A DNA stretch of 64,000 nt from contig BEHX01000003.1 in assembly GCA_002898295.1 (NCBI GenBank), forward strand, positions 1 to 64,000. Direction: 5' to 3'. The notes beneath the pieces are model-generated. The model searched no databases and was not told the origin of the DNA. It saw only the letters and a program-made list of their open reading frames with translations. The stretch is from a bacterium HR21. Lineage in GTDB: Bacteria; Bacteroidota; Ignavibacteria; Kapaibacteriales; HRBIN21. The number at the start of each line of letters is the position of its first letter. Within the stretch, counting starts at the first letter, position 1. The position numbers were made by a program, and so were the translations under genes. Below, piece after piece: positions 24,642-32,956 of this stretch.

Positions 24642-26033
24642 GCGCACAACCTCCCCACCGTACCGCACCCACTCTGCAAAACCGCCACCGTAGAGGCGGA
24701 CCCGAAAACCCGCGCGCTGTAAGTATGCCGCAGCATATGCAGAGCGCTCTCCCGACTGGCAATACACAACAAGCTCCGCCTCCCGCGGAAGCTGCCCTAA
24801 ATACTGGGGCAGGCGAGCATACGGAGCATGGTATGCCCCTGGAAGATGCCCTGCTTCGTACTCGCTCCGGTCCCGTACATCCAGGAAGAGCACATCGTGC
24901 CGGCGCCGGAGCGTGTCAATATCTTCCGTCCCAATCACCTCCACCGAACGTAGCCGCCCACTCCGTTCGAGCTCCTCGGGCTCGACGTACCCGAGGAGCT
25001 TGTCAACCCCGACCCGAGCCAGCCAACGCACGATGTCCTCCAGCCATCGATGCCGAGCAACGAGCACAATAGGGGCATCCTCCGGGACATACGACGCCAC
25101 CACGGTCGGCAATGCCCGCGCAAACGGGGCAAAGAGGGCACCGTCGAGATGTCCCTGTCGGAAGAACTCCCAGGGACGGGTGTCCACAAGCCAGACTTCC
25201 GGCATCTGCCGCACTACGTCGAGGGTCATCGCACGCGGGCGGGGGAGTTTCTTGAGCGGCGGTACCCCATCTCGGTTGAGCCGCTTCATTCGGGCAAAGT
25301 AGAGGGGTGGCTCGGGCTGTCCACTGAGCACATACGCGATGAAGCGTTCTCGATCCGAGATCTGGAGCGCCGGATTGTATCGCCGCTCATACCCAACGGT
25401 AGAGTGTGGGACAGCTCCGAGCGCCTTGCCGCAGGCACTTCCCGCCCCATGCCCAGGCCAGACCAGCACGAAATCCGGGAAATGCTCCAGAAGCTGCAGC
25501 GATTCAAAGAGTTGCTGCGCCGCACTCCGCGCCTTTCCCTGCTCGCCTACGGCGCTTTCCAGCAAGTCCGGGCGTCCCACATCACCGACGAAGAGGAAAT
25601 CACCCGTGAAAAGCCCCATCGGCTGGGTTGCCCCACGCCCACGATCGATGACAGCAAAGCAGAGGTGCTCTGGCGTATGCCCGGGCGTATGGAAGACCGT
25701 CACAAGCACGTTCCCTACCCGGAAACTGTCCCCCGTGTGGAGCAGAACGGCTCCGTCCGGTGCCCAGCGGTAGGACCATTCCGCATCTCCACAGCCAGAC
25801 AGGTACAGCGTCGCCCCTGTCTGCTCAGCCAGCTCGCGGCTGCCAGAGAGGAAATCAGCGTGGATGTGCGTCTCCGTCACCGCCACAATGCGGTAGCCGA
25901 ACTGCTGCGCCAACGCGCGGTAGCGGTCCACATCTCGGGTCGGGTCAATCACCAGAGCTTCCCGTGTTGCCGGGCAGCCGATAAAATAGGAGGCTTGAGC
26001 AAGTGCTTCGTCCCAGAGCTGACGCAGGAACAT
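24618..26033 (-). CDS. metallo-beta-lactamase-fold persulfide dioxygenase fused to two rhodanese domains
   Basis: 471 residues. Residues 1-240 form an MBL-fold domain of the ETHE1/persulfide dioxygenase type: THIHADFLSG near 57, FHTPGHTPEH near 114, TGDFLFVGDVGRPDL near 145 and VWPGHGAGS. Residues about 270-360 are a rhodanese-like domain with no cysteine at the active-site position. Residues about 375-470 are a second rhodanese with the catalytic loop YCQSGERSAYA. Such fusions oxidise glutathione or other persulfides to sulfite and move sulfane sulfur, so they belong to sulfide detoxification or use. The 3' end overlaps the 3' end of rsmH in antisense by 24 bases. Confidence 0.88.
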   Translation of the reverse strand: MFLRQLWDEALAQASYFIGCPATREALVIDPTRDVDRYRALAQQFGYRIVAVTETHIHADFLSGSRELAEQTGATLYLSGCGDAEWSYRWAPDGAVLLHTGDSFRVGNVLVTVFHTPGHTPEHLCFAVIDRGRGATQPMGLFTGDFLFVGDVGRPDLLESAVGEQGKARSAAQQLFESLQLLEHFPDFVLVWPGHGAGSACGKALGAVPHSTVGYERRYNPALQISDRERFIAYVLSGQPEPPLYFARMKRLNRDGVPPLKKLPRPRAMTLDVVRQMPEVWLVDTRPWEFFRQGHLDGALFAPFARALPTVVASYVPEDAPIVLVARHRWLEDIVRWLARVGVDKLLGYVEPEELERSGRLRSVEVIGTEDIDTLRRRHDVLFLDVRDRSEYEAGHLPGAYHAPYARLPQYLGQLPREAELVVYCQSGERSAYAAAYLQRAGFRVRLYGGGFAEWVRYGGEVVRSEPFGGA

Positions 26034-26042
26034 AGCGACGCC

Positions 26043-27314
26043 TCACGCTGTGATTCCCCACGTTCGCTCGTACTCGATTCGGAACAGCGCCTCTTCCTCT
26101 GGCAGGAGACACCGATTGCGGCGCGCCATGACTCGGCGAGCAACCTCCAAAGCCTTGTCCAGCTGGTATGGCTGCGGATGTGCCGCATCTCCCCAGGAGA
26201 ACGAGGGAACCAGCCGCGCGTCCATGCCCCCGGTGAGAATGTTGGCACTCACCCCCAGAACAGCCCCCGTGCGGAGGCGTGTCCCGATCGCCGTCTTAGT
26301 ATGGTCGCCGCAGAGCGTACCGAGGAACTGCAAGCCCGTTTCACGCTCTCCCGAAGGCAGACGGAGCCGGACAGAGCCGTAGGTGTTCTTCAGGTTCGAG
26401 GTTGTCGTCCCGGCTCCTAAGTTGACCCACTCGCCCAGGTACGAGTGCCCGACAAAGCCCTCGTGCTGCTTGTTCGCATACGCATGCACGACGCTATGGG
26501 CAATCTCACCGCCGATACGGCAGTGCTCACCAATAGCGGTGAAGCGCCCAATTGTTGCATGTGCCCGGAGCAGGGAGTGTTTGCCCACCGAGCACGGACC
26601 GAAGAGCACCACCTGAGGCTGCACGATGGCTCCCTCCTCGATGATGATTGGTCCTTCACGGGCATCGAGGACAACGCCCGGGGCAAGCTCTGCCGTGGGG
26701 GCGATCCAGACCCGTTCGGGCGCCTGGATCCAGATCCCGTGCCGGCGCCATTCCTCAGCATCCGTCCCCAGCGGGAGGAGCTGCTCTGCTTGGAGAAAGG
26801 CATCGGGAAGCCGCGCCACAAGCTCCCAGAGCGAGCAGATAAGCGGGAATCCATAGTCTCGGCTCGGTAGAGTCCGGCAGAATGCCGTCAGCTCTGCATC
26901 CCAGATGCCGGTGCGGATGCTCACTTGCACAGGAGCTCCCTCTGCTATCCACGCTGCCGCCAGCACTTCCCCAGCGAAGGCTACCCAGGAGGCACCCGCC
27001 ATGCTCCGCGTCTGCTCCTCCATCCACGTTAGGTTCTCCCGCCGCGGAAGGAGCTGCGCGTTGAGGAGTAGCACTGGGAATCGGGGTTCCCGGACATCGT
27101 GCTCGGGAAAACGTGCCAGGAAGGAGCGGCGCCAAGCCTCGCGTTCGGACCCGACAGCAACGGCAAGCTGCGCCTCCGGGAACAGACGCTGCCACCACTC
27201 CACCAGGCGCCATGGTCCCCAGCGCAGCTCCCAGAGGCAATGCAGAGAGCTGAACGGGAAAAACTCCCCCACCGCTGCCGGGAACTCAACCAAAAGCACT
27301 GTCTTCGGCTTCAT
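26043..27314 (-). CDS. GlmU-like putative sugar-nucleotidyltransferase with left-handed beta-helix
   Basis: 423 residues of the Bacteroidota-type GlmU family protein. The N-terminal part (about 1-190) is a nucleotidyltransferase-like domain that lacks the clear G-x-G-T-R-M pyrophosphorylase motif; LLNAQLLPR is visible. Residues about 210-400 form a left-handed beta-helix of hexapeptide repeats ([51 protein letters not shown]). This resembles the acetyltransferase half of GlmU, but the precise reaction is not established. The start overlaps the pyrG stop (ATGA), so it is co-translated with CTP synthase, a supplier of nucleotides. Confidence 0.8.
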   Translation of the reverse strand: MKPKTVLLVEFPAAVGEFFPFSSLHCLWELRWGPWRLVEWWQRLFPEAQLAVAVGSEREAWRRSFLARFPEHDVREPRFPVLLLNAQLLPRRENLTWMEEQTRSMAGASWVAFAGEVLAAAWIAEGAPVQVSIRTGIWDAELTAFCRTLPSRDYGFPLICSLWELVARLPDAFLQAEQLLPLGTDAEEWRRHGIWIQAPERVWIAPTAELAPGVVLDAREGPIIIEEGAIVQPQVVLFGPCSVGKHSLLRAHATIGRFTAIGEHCRIGGEIAHSVVHAYANKQHEGFVGHSYLGEWVNLGAGTTTSNLKNTYGSVRLRLPSGERETGLQFLGTLCGDHTKTAIGTRLRTGAVLGVSANILTGGMDARLVPSFSWGDAAHPQPYQLDKALEVARRVMARRNRCLLPEEEALFRIEYERTWGITA

Positions 27315-28951
27315 CGAACAGGCACCCGAGCAGCTTCCTCTCCGTGGCGTTGCTGCCGGTACCGCAACGCCGCACGGACAAAGTGGACAAAGAGCGGATG
27401 CCCGGTCGGCACGCGGGACTTGAATTCCGGGTGAAACTGCACGGCAACAAACCAGCGATGCTGGGGCAGCTCAACGATTTCCACCAGCCGCCCATCGGGA
27501 GAGGTTCCGCTGATGAGAAGTCCATGCTCCTGCAGCGCTGGGATGAACTCGGGGTTGACCTCGTAGCGGTGTCGGTGCCGCTCGTAGACGAGCTCCTGCC
27601 TGTACGCAGCCCATGCTTTCGTCCCTTTCCGCAGCACGCACGGGTAGGCGCCCAGGCGCATGGTCCCCCCCTTCTGCTTGACCCGCCGTTGTTCCGGCAG
27701 TAGGTCGATGACATTGTGTGCCGTCCGAGCAAATTCCGCTGAATGGGCATCTGCCCAGCCACAGACGTTGCGCGCAAACTCGATGACAGCACACTGCATG
27801 CCCAGGCAGATGCCGAAATACGGAATATTGCGCCGCCGAGCGTACCCTGCCGCAGCAATTTTGCCCTCCACTCCCCGCGAACCGAACCCCGGCGCAACCA
27901 GAATACCGTCAACCTCATCGAAGGGGTCTTCCGGAGCACCATTGAGCGAGAGCTCCTCCGCACTGACCCACCGGATGTGTACCCGCGTGTTGGTCACCGA
28001 GCCGGCATGAGTCAGCGCCTCCAGAATGCTCTTGTACGAATCCCGGTACTGCGTGTACTTGCCCACCAGGGCAATGGTGACGGCGTACCGTGGGTTCTTA
28101 ATCCGCTGCACAAACCGGTTCCACCGCTCCATGCGCAGGGGCTTCCCCTGGAGCCCGAGCTTGCGCAGGACAATGACATCGAGCCCCCGGCGGGCAAACA
28201 TCTGCGGCACTTCGTAGATGGTCTCCACATCCAGCGCCTCGATAACCGCTTCCTCATCCACGTTACAGAAGAGGGCAATCTTGGAGCGAATCTCCCGGCT
28301 CAGGCGCTGCTCCGTACGGCATAGGAGAATGTCCGGGCGAATCCCCGACTCCATCAGCGCCTTGACAGAGTGTTGGGTCGGCTTCGTTTTGACCTCCCCC
28401 GCCGAGCGGATGAAGGGAACGTAGGTCAAGTGGATGGTAAGGGTATTCTGCGGACCGCGCTCTAAACACAGCTGGCGTGCCGCCTCCAAGAAGGGCAACG
28501 ACTCAATGTCTCCGACTGTCCCACCAATCTCGATGAGCACAATGTCGTGCTGCCCATCGAAGAGCGTCATGCGGCGCTTGATCTCATCGGTAATGTGCGG
28601 GACCACTTGGACGGTTCTGCCCAGGTAGTAGCCTTTGCGCTCTCGCTGGATGACCTCGTAGTAAACCTGCCCCGCTGTCGCATTATTGAGCCGGGAGGTG
28701 GTGATGTTCATAAAGCGCTCGTAGTGCCCCAGGTCCAGGTCCGTCTCTGCTCCGTCGTCGGTAACGTAGACCTCGCCGTGTTGGTACGGGTTCATCGTAC
28801 CGGGGTCTACGTTGATGTAAGGATCCAGCTTGATTGCCGTCACGCTGAATCCCCGCTGCTTGAGAAGCAAGCCCAGCGACGCCGTTGCAATCCCTTTGCC
28901 GAGCGAGGAGAGCACGCCGCCGGTAATGAAGATGTATTTCGTCATCGGCAT
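27311..28951 (-). CDS. pyrG: CTP synthase
   Basis: A 546-residue two-domain amidotransferase that makes CTP from UTP, ATP and glutamine. The synthase half begins [23 protein letters not shown] with the ATP loop, followed by [23 protein letters not shown]. The glutaminase half contains [10 protein letters not shown] with the nucleophile Cys and [10 protein letters not shown] with the His/Glu pair. The length is normal and the start could be either of two ATGs (28951 or 28945). A TAAGTTTG promoter element lies about 70 bases upstream. Confidence 0.97.
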   Translation of the reverse strand: MPMTKYIFITGGVLSSLGKGIATASLGLLLKQRGFSVTAIKLDPYINVDPGTMNPYQHGEVYVTDDGAETDLDLGHYERFMNITTSRLNNATAGQVYYEVIQRERKGYYLGRTVQVVPHITDEIKRRMTLFDGQHDIVLIEIGGTVGDIESLPFLEAARQLCLERGPQNTLTIHLTYVPFIRSAGEVKTKPTQHSVKALMESGIRPDILLCRTEQRLSREIRSKIALFCNVDEEAVIEALDVETIYEVPQMFARRGLDVIVLRKLGLQGKPLRMERWNRFVQRIKNPRYAVTIALVGKYTQYRDSYKSILEALTHAGSVTNTRVHIRWVSAEELSLNGAPEDPFDEVDGILVAPGFGSRGVEGKIAAAGYARRRNIPYFGICLGMQCAVIEFARNVCGWADAHSAEFARTAHNVIDLLPEQRRVKQKGGTMRLGAYPCVLRKGTKAWAAYRQELVYERHRHRYEVNPEFIPALQEHGLLISGTSPDGRLVEIVELPQHRWFVAVQFHPEFKSRVPTGHPLFVHFVRAALRYRQQRHGEEAARVPVR

Positions 28952-29020
28952 GACGACTGCCTACGATTGTGCCATTCACGACTGCGAGAAGAGAAATGAT
29001 CTGCCGCCGGCGCGATGCTT

Positions 29021-29028
29021 CAAACTTA
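29021..29028 (-). promoter_or_regulatory. TAAGTTTG promoter -7 element for pyrG
   Basis: Minus-strand perfect TAnnTTTG in the 101-base gap upstream of pyrG. The long leader of about 60 bases could hold the kind of start-site control known for pyrG elsewhere, but no such structure is evident. Confidence 0.55.
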
Positions 29029-29052
29029 GAAAAAAGCCCCCAGACGTTCCCC

Positions 29053-29814
29053 TCAGCCGTACCGCTCTTCGGCAAGTGGGGCATAGAGCACGGGCTTGCT
29101 GGGACTGGCATCGCTGTGGAGGTTGAGAATGTGGAGTTCGAGCAGGTATTCCCCATCCGGCAGTGTGGGCGGGAAAGCCAGCAGTTCGGTAACAGTTGCC
29201 TCTAACCGGGTTGCATAGGGATATTGCCAGAAAGCTCGGTGTGCTCGCAGCGCGCCCCCATCATCTTCGCGGTCGAGCGAAGGCAGGTCTGTCAACAGAT
29301 GCACGATCCCGTGCTGCACCAGTAATTCCATCGCCTCTGGGGTGAAGTACGGTGGGTTTGTCCCGGAGAAGTCCCGCGGTGGGTCGGCGGAAACGCCGGT
29401 CCGCACGATGAGTGCCTCCGGCGGAGGCACCAGCAGCAGAGGCTGCAGCTGCGCAGCGGTGACCACCTGGTCGCCATTGGCAAGCCGATAGGGTTCGACC
29501 GTGACCACCTGTGCCCAGAACAGGTACCGCCGCAGGCAGTGGTAGAGGGCAATTGGCTCTGCCGTAATGTGCCCAACACACTCCGTGTGTGTACACGTCC
29601 CATGAGGTACCAGCTCAATGAGGTCGCAATTGCAGGAGCCTCCCTCGGCAACAGACCCGACAAATTTCCCCTGCCGCAATGGGACAATGCGTGGACGTGG
29701 CAGTCCAAACGCCCGCGGCGCTTCCATGCCATCGGCAATGGGGAATGCGAGCTCAATAGGGTGAGCCGGATCAATGAGCACTCGCCGCGACGGGAGCTCA
29801 ACCCATAGCCGCAT
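29053..29814 (-). CDS. cyclase-family hydrolase (kynurenine formamidase-like)
   Basis: 253 residues. The region HGTCTHTECVGH (residues 71-82) matches the metal-binding HxGTHxDxPxH motif of the cyclase/KynB family, with Glu in place of Asp. EALIVRTGVS and GTNPPYFTPEAMELLVQHGIVHLLTDLPSLDR correspond to the family core where the product diol or acid is bound. Members hydrolyse formyl-kynurenine, isatin or related amide and ester rings. It is divergent from a TRAP transporter, each with its own TAATTTTG element, so it may act on a compound brought in by that transporter. The substrate is unknown. Confidence 0.8.
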   Translation of the reverse strand: MRLWVELPSRRVLIDPAHPIELAFPIADGMEAPRAFGLPRPRIVPLRQGKFVGSVAEGGSCNCDLIELVPHGTCTHTECVGHITAEPIALYHCLRRYLFWAQVVTVEPYRLANGDQVVTAAQLQPLLLVPPPEALIVRTGVSADPPRDFSGTNPPYFTPEAMELLVQHGIVHLLTDLPSLDREDDGGALRAHRAFWQYPYATRLEATVTELLAFPPTLPDGEYLLELHILNLHSDASPSKPVLYAPLAEERYG

Positions 29815-29846
29815 GGTGTAGTCTGCAGGAAGCTACCGAAACCAAA

Positions 29847-29854
29847 CAAAATTA
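29847..29854 (-). promoter_or_regulatory. TAATTTTG promoter -7 element for cyclase-family gene
   Basis: Minus-strand perfect TAnnTTTG, 33 bases before the ATG at 29814. It lies back-to-back with the dctQ element 34 bases away. Confidence 0.6.
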
Positions 29855-29887
29855 GCGGATCCCCGGTGGAATCAGGAACGTCGCTGG

Positions 29888-29895
29888 TAATTTTG
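29888..29895 (+). promoter_or_regulatory. TAATTTTG promoter -7 element for TRAP permease genes
   Basis: Plus-strand perfect TAnnTTTG, 27 bases before the ATG at 29922. Confidence 0.6.
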
Positions 29896-29921
29896 TGTCC
29901 GTCCAGCAATACCGCATCAGG

Positions 29922-30437
29922 ATGAGAACCCTCCTCCGGTGGCTCGACGCCCTCTCCCGCACAGCGGAGATTGCCGCCGCTGCCAGCATCCTGGCGCTGG
30001 TCTGTGTGGTCTTCCTCAACGCGATGCTCCGCTACTTCTTCAACCTCAGCGCCATGGCGGTCCAGGAGCTCCAGTTCTACTTCTACGCTCTGGGCTTCTT
30101 GCTGGCGATGGCACCGATCCTGAAGACCGATGGACACGTACGCATAGACATCTTCTACGCTCGCTTCCCCCAGCGCTGGAAGCGGTGGGTCGATGGGTTC
30201 GGGACGCTCTTCTTCCTGCTCCCCTTTGCGCTACTGGTGCTGTGGGCATCGTACGACTTCGTTGCATACTCTTTCAGCATTCGGGAGGCATCGCCGAATC
30301 CGGGCGGACTTCCGGCGCTCTACCTTTTCAAGGCACTCATTCCGCTGAGCTTTGCCCTCCTGGTGGTGGTGGCGCTCGGCTTCCTTTGGAACTGCCTGCA
30401 CGAGGGGCACCTTTTCTTTCCGCGAGAGAAACGATGA
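29922..30437 (+). CDS. dctQ: TRAP transporter small permease (DctQ)
   Basis: 171 residues with four membrane helices (about 15-38, 48-65, 88-110, 133-155). NAMLRYFFNLSAMAVQELQFYFYALGFLLAMAPILKTDGHVRIDIFY contains the family's conserved NxxxRYxF and GHVRxD blocks. It is the small membrane subunit of tripartite ATP-independent periplasmic transporters. The ATG at 29922 is chosen because the GTG at 29895 lies within the promoter element. Its stop overlaps the dctM start (ATGA). Confidence 0.92.
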   Translation: MRTLLRWLDALSRTAEIAAAASILALVCVVFLNAMLRYFFNLSAMAVQELQFYFYALGFLLAMAPILKTDGHVRIDIFYARFPQRWKRWVDGFGTLFFLLPFALLVLWASYDFVAYSFSIREASPNPGGLPALYLFKALIPLSFALLVVVALGFLWNCLHEGHLFFPREKR

Positions 30438-31717
30438 CCGGGCTTGCGCTTTTCGCCGTAGCCTTTCTCCTGCTGATGCTGGGCTATCCGGTCGCCTTCA
30501 CATTCGCTGCCGTTGCGGTCTTCTTCGCCGCTGCAACTGGGCAGCTGGAGCTCTTTGCCATGATGCCGGAGCGAATCTATGCCCTGATGACCAACTTCTC
30601 GCTCATGGCCGTGCCGCTTTTCATCTTCATGGGACTGATCCTCCAGCGCTCGGGTCTTGCAGAGATGTTGCTCCGGACAATCGGTATGCTCTTCCGCCGC
30701 CTGCACGGCGGGATTGCCATTGGGACTGTTCTGGTGGGGACAATCTTGGCAGCCTCCATTGGCATTGTCGGAGCCTCGGTAACAGCCATGAGCCTGATTG
30801 CCCTCCCCGTCATGCTCCAGCATGGCTATAACCGGCGCTTCGCTGCCGGTATCATCTGCGCTGCCGGGACGCTGGGGCAGATCATTCCGCCCTCGATTGT
30901 GCTCATCGTCCTGGCAGAAGTTCTCCAAGTACCTGTTGGGGAGCTCTTTCGGGCAGCATTGCTGCCGGGGTTAGCTCTGTCAGGGCTCTACATTGTGTGG
31001 ACATTCCTCGTCGGGCTCCTCAAACCTTCCTGGCTGCCGGCGCTCTCAGGGGAGAACTCCCCCTCGTGGCAAGAGGTTGTAAAGGCCATTGTGCCCCCTC
31101 TACTGCTCATTGTGCTGGTGCTAGGGTCGATTTTCGCCGGGATTGTCACGCCGACGGAATCTGCCGCTATCGGGGCGGTCGGCAGTATTGCGCTGTCCCT
31201 ACTCTACCGACGCTTTTCCTGGGACGTCCTCTGGGAAGCTGCCAGGGAAACAGCCCGCATCAGCGCTATGGTCTTCACCATCCTCATTGGGGCAACAGCA
31301 TTCTCGATGGTCTTCTCGTACACCGGTGGTGAGCACACTGTACATAGCTTCTTGGAAGCCCTTCCTGGAGGAGCGGGCGGGGTACTGGCTTTCTCCATGC
31401 TGCTCATCTTCACCTTGGGCTTCTTCCTGGACTTTGTGGAGATCAGCTACATCGTGGTGCCCGTCATTGCCCCCGTGCTCCTCCGAGCGGGCTTTGACCC
31501 CATCTGGCTAGGCGTCCTCCTCGGGATGAATCTGCAGACGTCGTTCCTCACGCCGCCTTTCGGTTTTAGCCTCTTCTACCTCAAAGGCTCAGCTCCTCAG
31601 CTCGAGACGCTGGACATCTACCGGGGAGTCGCCCCCTTCATTGCCCTGCAACTCCTCTGCCTGATGCTCCTCATCCTTGCTCCGGAGCTCTTCGGACTTC
31701 ACCGGATGGTAAAGTAG
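30434..31717 (+). CDS. dctM: TRAP transporter large permease (DctM)
   Basis: 427 residues with about 12 membrane helices. It forms the transport channel of the TRAP system and drives uptake with a sodium or proton gradient. SGLAEMLLRTIG, GIAIGTVLVGTILAASIGIVGASVTAM and AGTLGQIIPPSIVLIV are typical blocks, and FAGIVTPTESAAIGAVGS is the repeated half. The start at 30434 overlaps dctQ. It ends on the opposite strand to dctP with a 19-base tail-to-tail overlap. Its closest specificity group (organic acids) is suggested by the binding protein. Confidence 0.95.
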   Translation: MTGLALFAVAFLLLMLGYPVAFTFAAVAVFFAAATGQLELFAMMPERIYALMTNFSLMAVPLFIFMGLILQRSGLAEMLLRTIGMLFRRLHGGIAIGTVLVGTILAASIGIVGASVTAMSLIALPVMLQHGYNRRFAAGIICAAGTLGQIIPPSIVLIVLAEVLQVPVGELFRAALLPGLALSGLYIVWTFLVGLLKPSWLPALSGENSPSWQEVVKAIVPPLLLIVLVLGSIFAGIVTPTESAAIGAVGSIALSLLYRRFSWDVLWEAARETARISAMVFTILIGATAFSMVFSYTGGEHTVHSFLEALPGGAGGVLAFSMLLIFTLGFFLDFVEISYIVVPVIAPVLLRAGFDPIWLGVLLGMNLQTSFLTPPFGFSLFYLKGSAPQLETLDIYRGVAPFIALQLLCLMLLILAPELFGLHRMVK

Positions 31718-32793
31718 TACTGTTCGGAGATTTCCGTCCAGCGGCGAGCACGCTCCAGGAAGCGCTGCTGACTTTCCCAGACGCGGCGGAAGAGAGGATC
31801 ACGAGCGGCGTATTCCTGGAGCAGTTGCCGCGTGTGCTGCTTGAGTGCCGCTACCACCTCGTCGGGGAAACGCAGGATTTTGACATGCGGGTACTTCGTG
31901 CGGAGCGCCTCCAGTCCTTCGACATTGCGAGCGAAGAATTCCGCGGTAGTCTCCAGCGCTGTCTCGTGCATTGCCGTCACAAGCATTGCTTGGAATTCCG
32001 GGGGTAGCTCCTCGAAGGACCGCTTGTTGACCAAGTACTGCAACTCGGCAGCCGGCTCATGCCAGCCCAGGTAGTAGTATTCGGCGATTTCCTGGAAGCC
32101 CATCATGAGGTCAATGGCAGGGCTGACCCATTCGACAGCATCAATGACGCGCTTTTCCAAGGCAGTGTAGAGCTCACCGGCAGGCAAGATGATGGGCTCC
32201 GCACCGAGACGCGCCAGTACTTCCCCGCCGAGCCCGGGAATCCGTACTTTCAACCCCCGGAAATCTTGCACTGACCGGATTTCTCGGCGGAACCACCCAC
32301 CCATCTGCACGCCGGTATTCCCTGCCAGGAACGAGAGTAGCCCGTGCTTACCGAAGACTTCCTGCATCAGCTCCATGCCCCCACCGTAGAAAAACCAGGC
32401 GTACTGCTCCAGCACATTCATTCCGAAGGGCACAGTGGTAAACAGCGACATCACCACCTCCTTGCCCTTCCAGTAGTAGGCTGCTGTATGCCCCATCTGG
32501 TACGTCCCGTTGCGCACCATGTCGAAGACCCCGAAAGGAGCTTTATGCTTGCCGGCAGAATCAACCTCGAGTGTAAAACGCCCGCCGGACATCTTCTCCA
32601 GCCGCTCTGCCAGCCGACGGGGACCTTCCTCGAAGACCGGAAAGTTCGGTGGCCACGAAGTTGCCAGCCGCCAGTGTACCCGCACCGCCGATCCAGCTGC
32701 CGATGGAATCGCTTCGGTGCGTTGCCGGCATGCCCACCCCAGAGTCGCCGCAGCACCGAGCATGCCATAGCGCAGGAGCTCGCGTCTTTTCAT
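31699..32793 (-). CDS. dctP: TRAP transporter solute-binding protein (DctP/TakP type), lipid-anchored
   Basis: 364 residues. The N-terminus has both a twin-arginine-like motif (KRRELLRYG) and a lipobox (GWAC, Cys22). The mature protein starts WRLATSWPPNFPVFEEGPRRLAERLEKMSGGRF, typical of TRAP P proteins of the TakP/2-oxoacid group. GLKVRIPGLGGEVLARLGAEPIILPAGELYTALEKRVIDAVEW is the ligand-binding signature with the conserved Arg and Trp. It delivers an organic acid to DctQM. The gene is transcribed convergently to dctQM from its own promoter element, so stoichiometry can be set separately. Confidence 0.9.
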   Translation of the reverse strand: MKRRELLRYGMLGAAATLGWACRQRTEAIPSAAGSAVRVHWRLATSWPPNFPVFEEGPRRLAERLEKMSGGRFTLEVDSAGKHKAPFGVFDMVRNGTYQMGHTAAYYWKGKEVVMSLFTTVPFGMNVLEQYAWFFYGGGMELMQEVFGKHGLLSFLAGNTGVQMGGWFRREIRSVQDFRGLKVRIPGLGGEVLARLGAEPIILPAGELYTALEKRVIDAVEWVSPAIDLMMGFQEIAEYYYLGWHEPAAELQYLVNKRSFEELPPEFQAMLVTAMHETALETTAEFFARNVEGLEALRTKYPHVKILRFPDEVVAALKQHTRQLLQEYAARDPLFRRVWESQQRFLERARRWTEISEQYYFTIR

Positions 32794-32828
32794 CGAAGCT
32801 CTCCCGCATGGTTCACCTCACAGCGAAA

Positions 32829-32836
32829 GCAAATTA
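32829..32836 (-). promoter_or_regulatory. TAATTTGC promoter -7 element for dctP
   Basis: Minus-strand TAATTTGC, a one-base departure from TAnnTTTG by position (last two bases swapped), 36 bases before the dctP ATG. Confidence 0.4.
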
Positions 32837-32907
32837 CGGGAAACCGCGCTCCCATCCCGGGTTCTGCTCCCCCACTGAGAAAGCCCAGCTCGGCAGCAGA
32901 AAAAGCG

Positions 32908-32915
32908 TATTTTCG
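32908..32915 (+). promoter_or_regulatory. TATTTTCG promoter -7 element for type IX cargo gene
   Basis: Plus-strand TATTTTCG, 42 bases before the ATG at 32957. Confidence 0.5.
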
Positions 32916-32956
32916 GGAAGACAAGCTGTACCAGTCTCACACTGGAGGGTTTTCTC

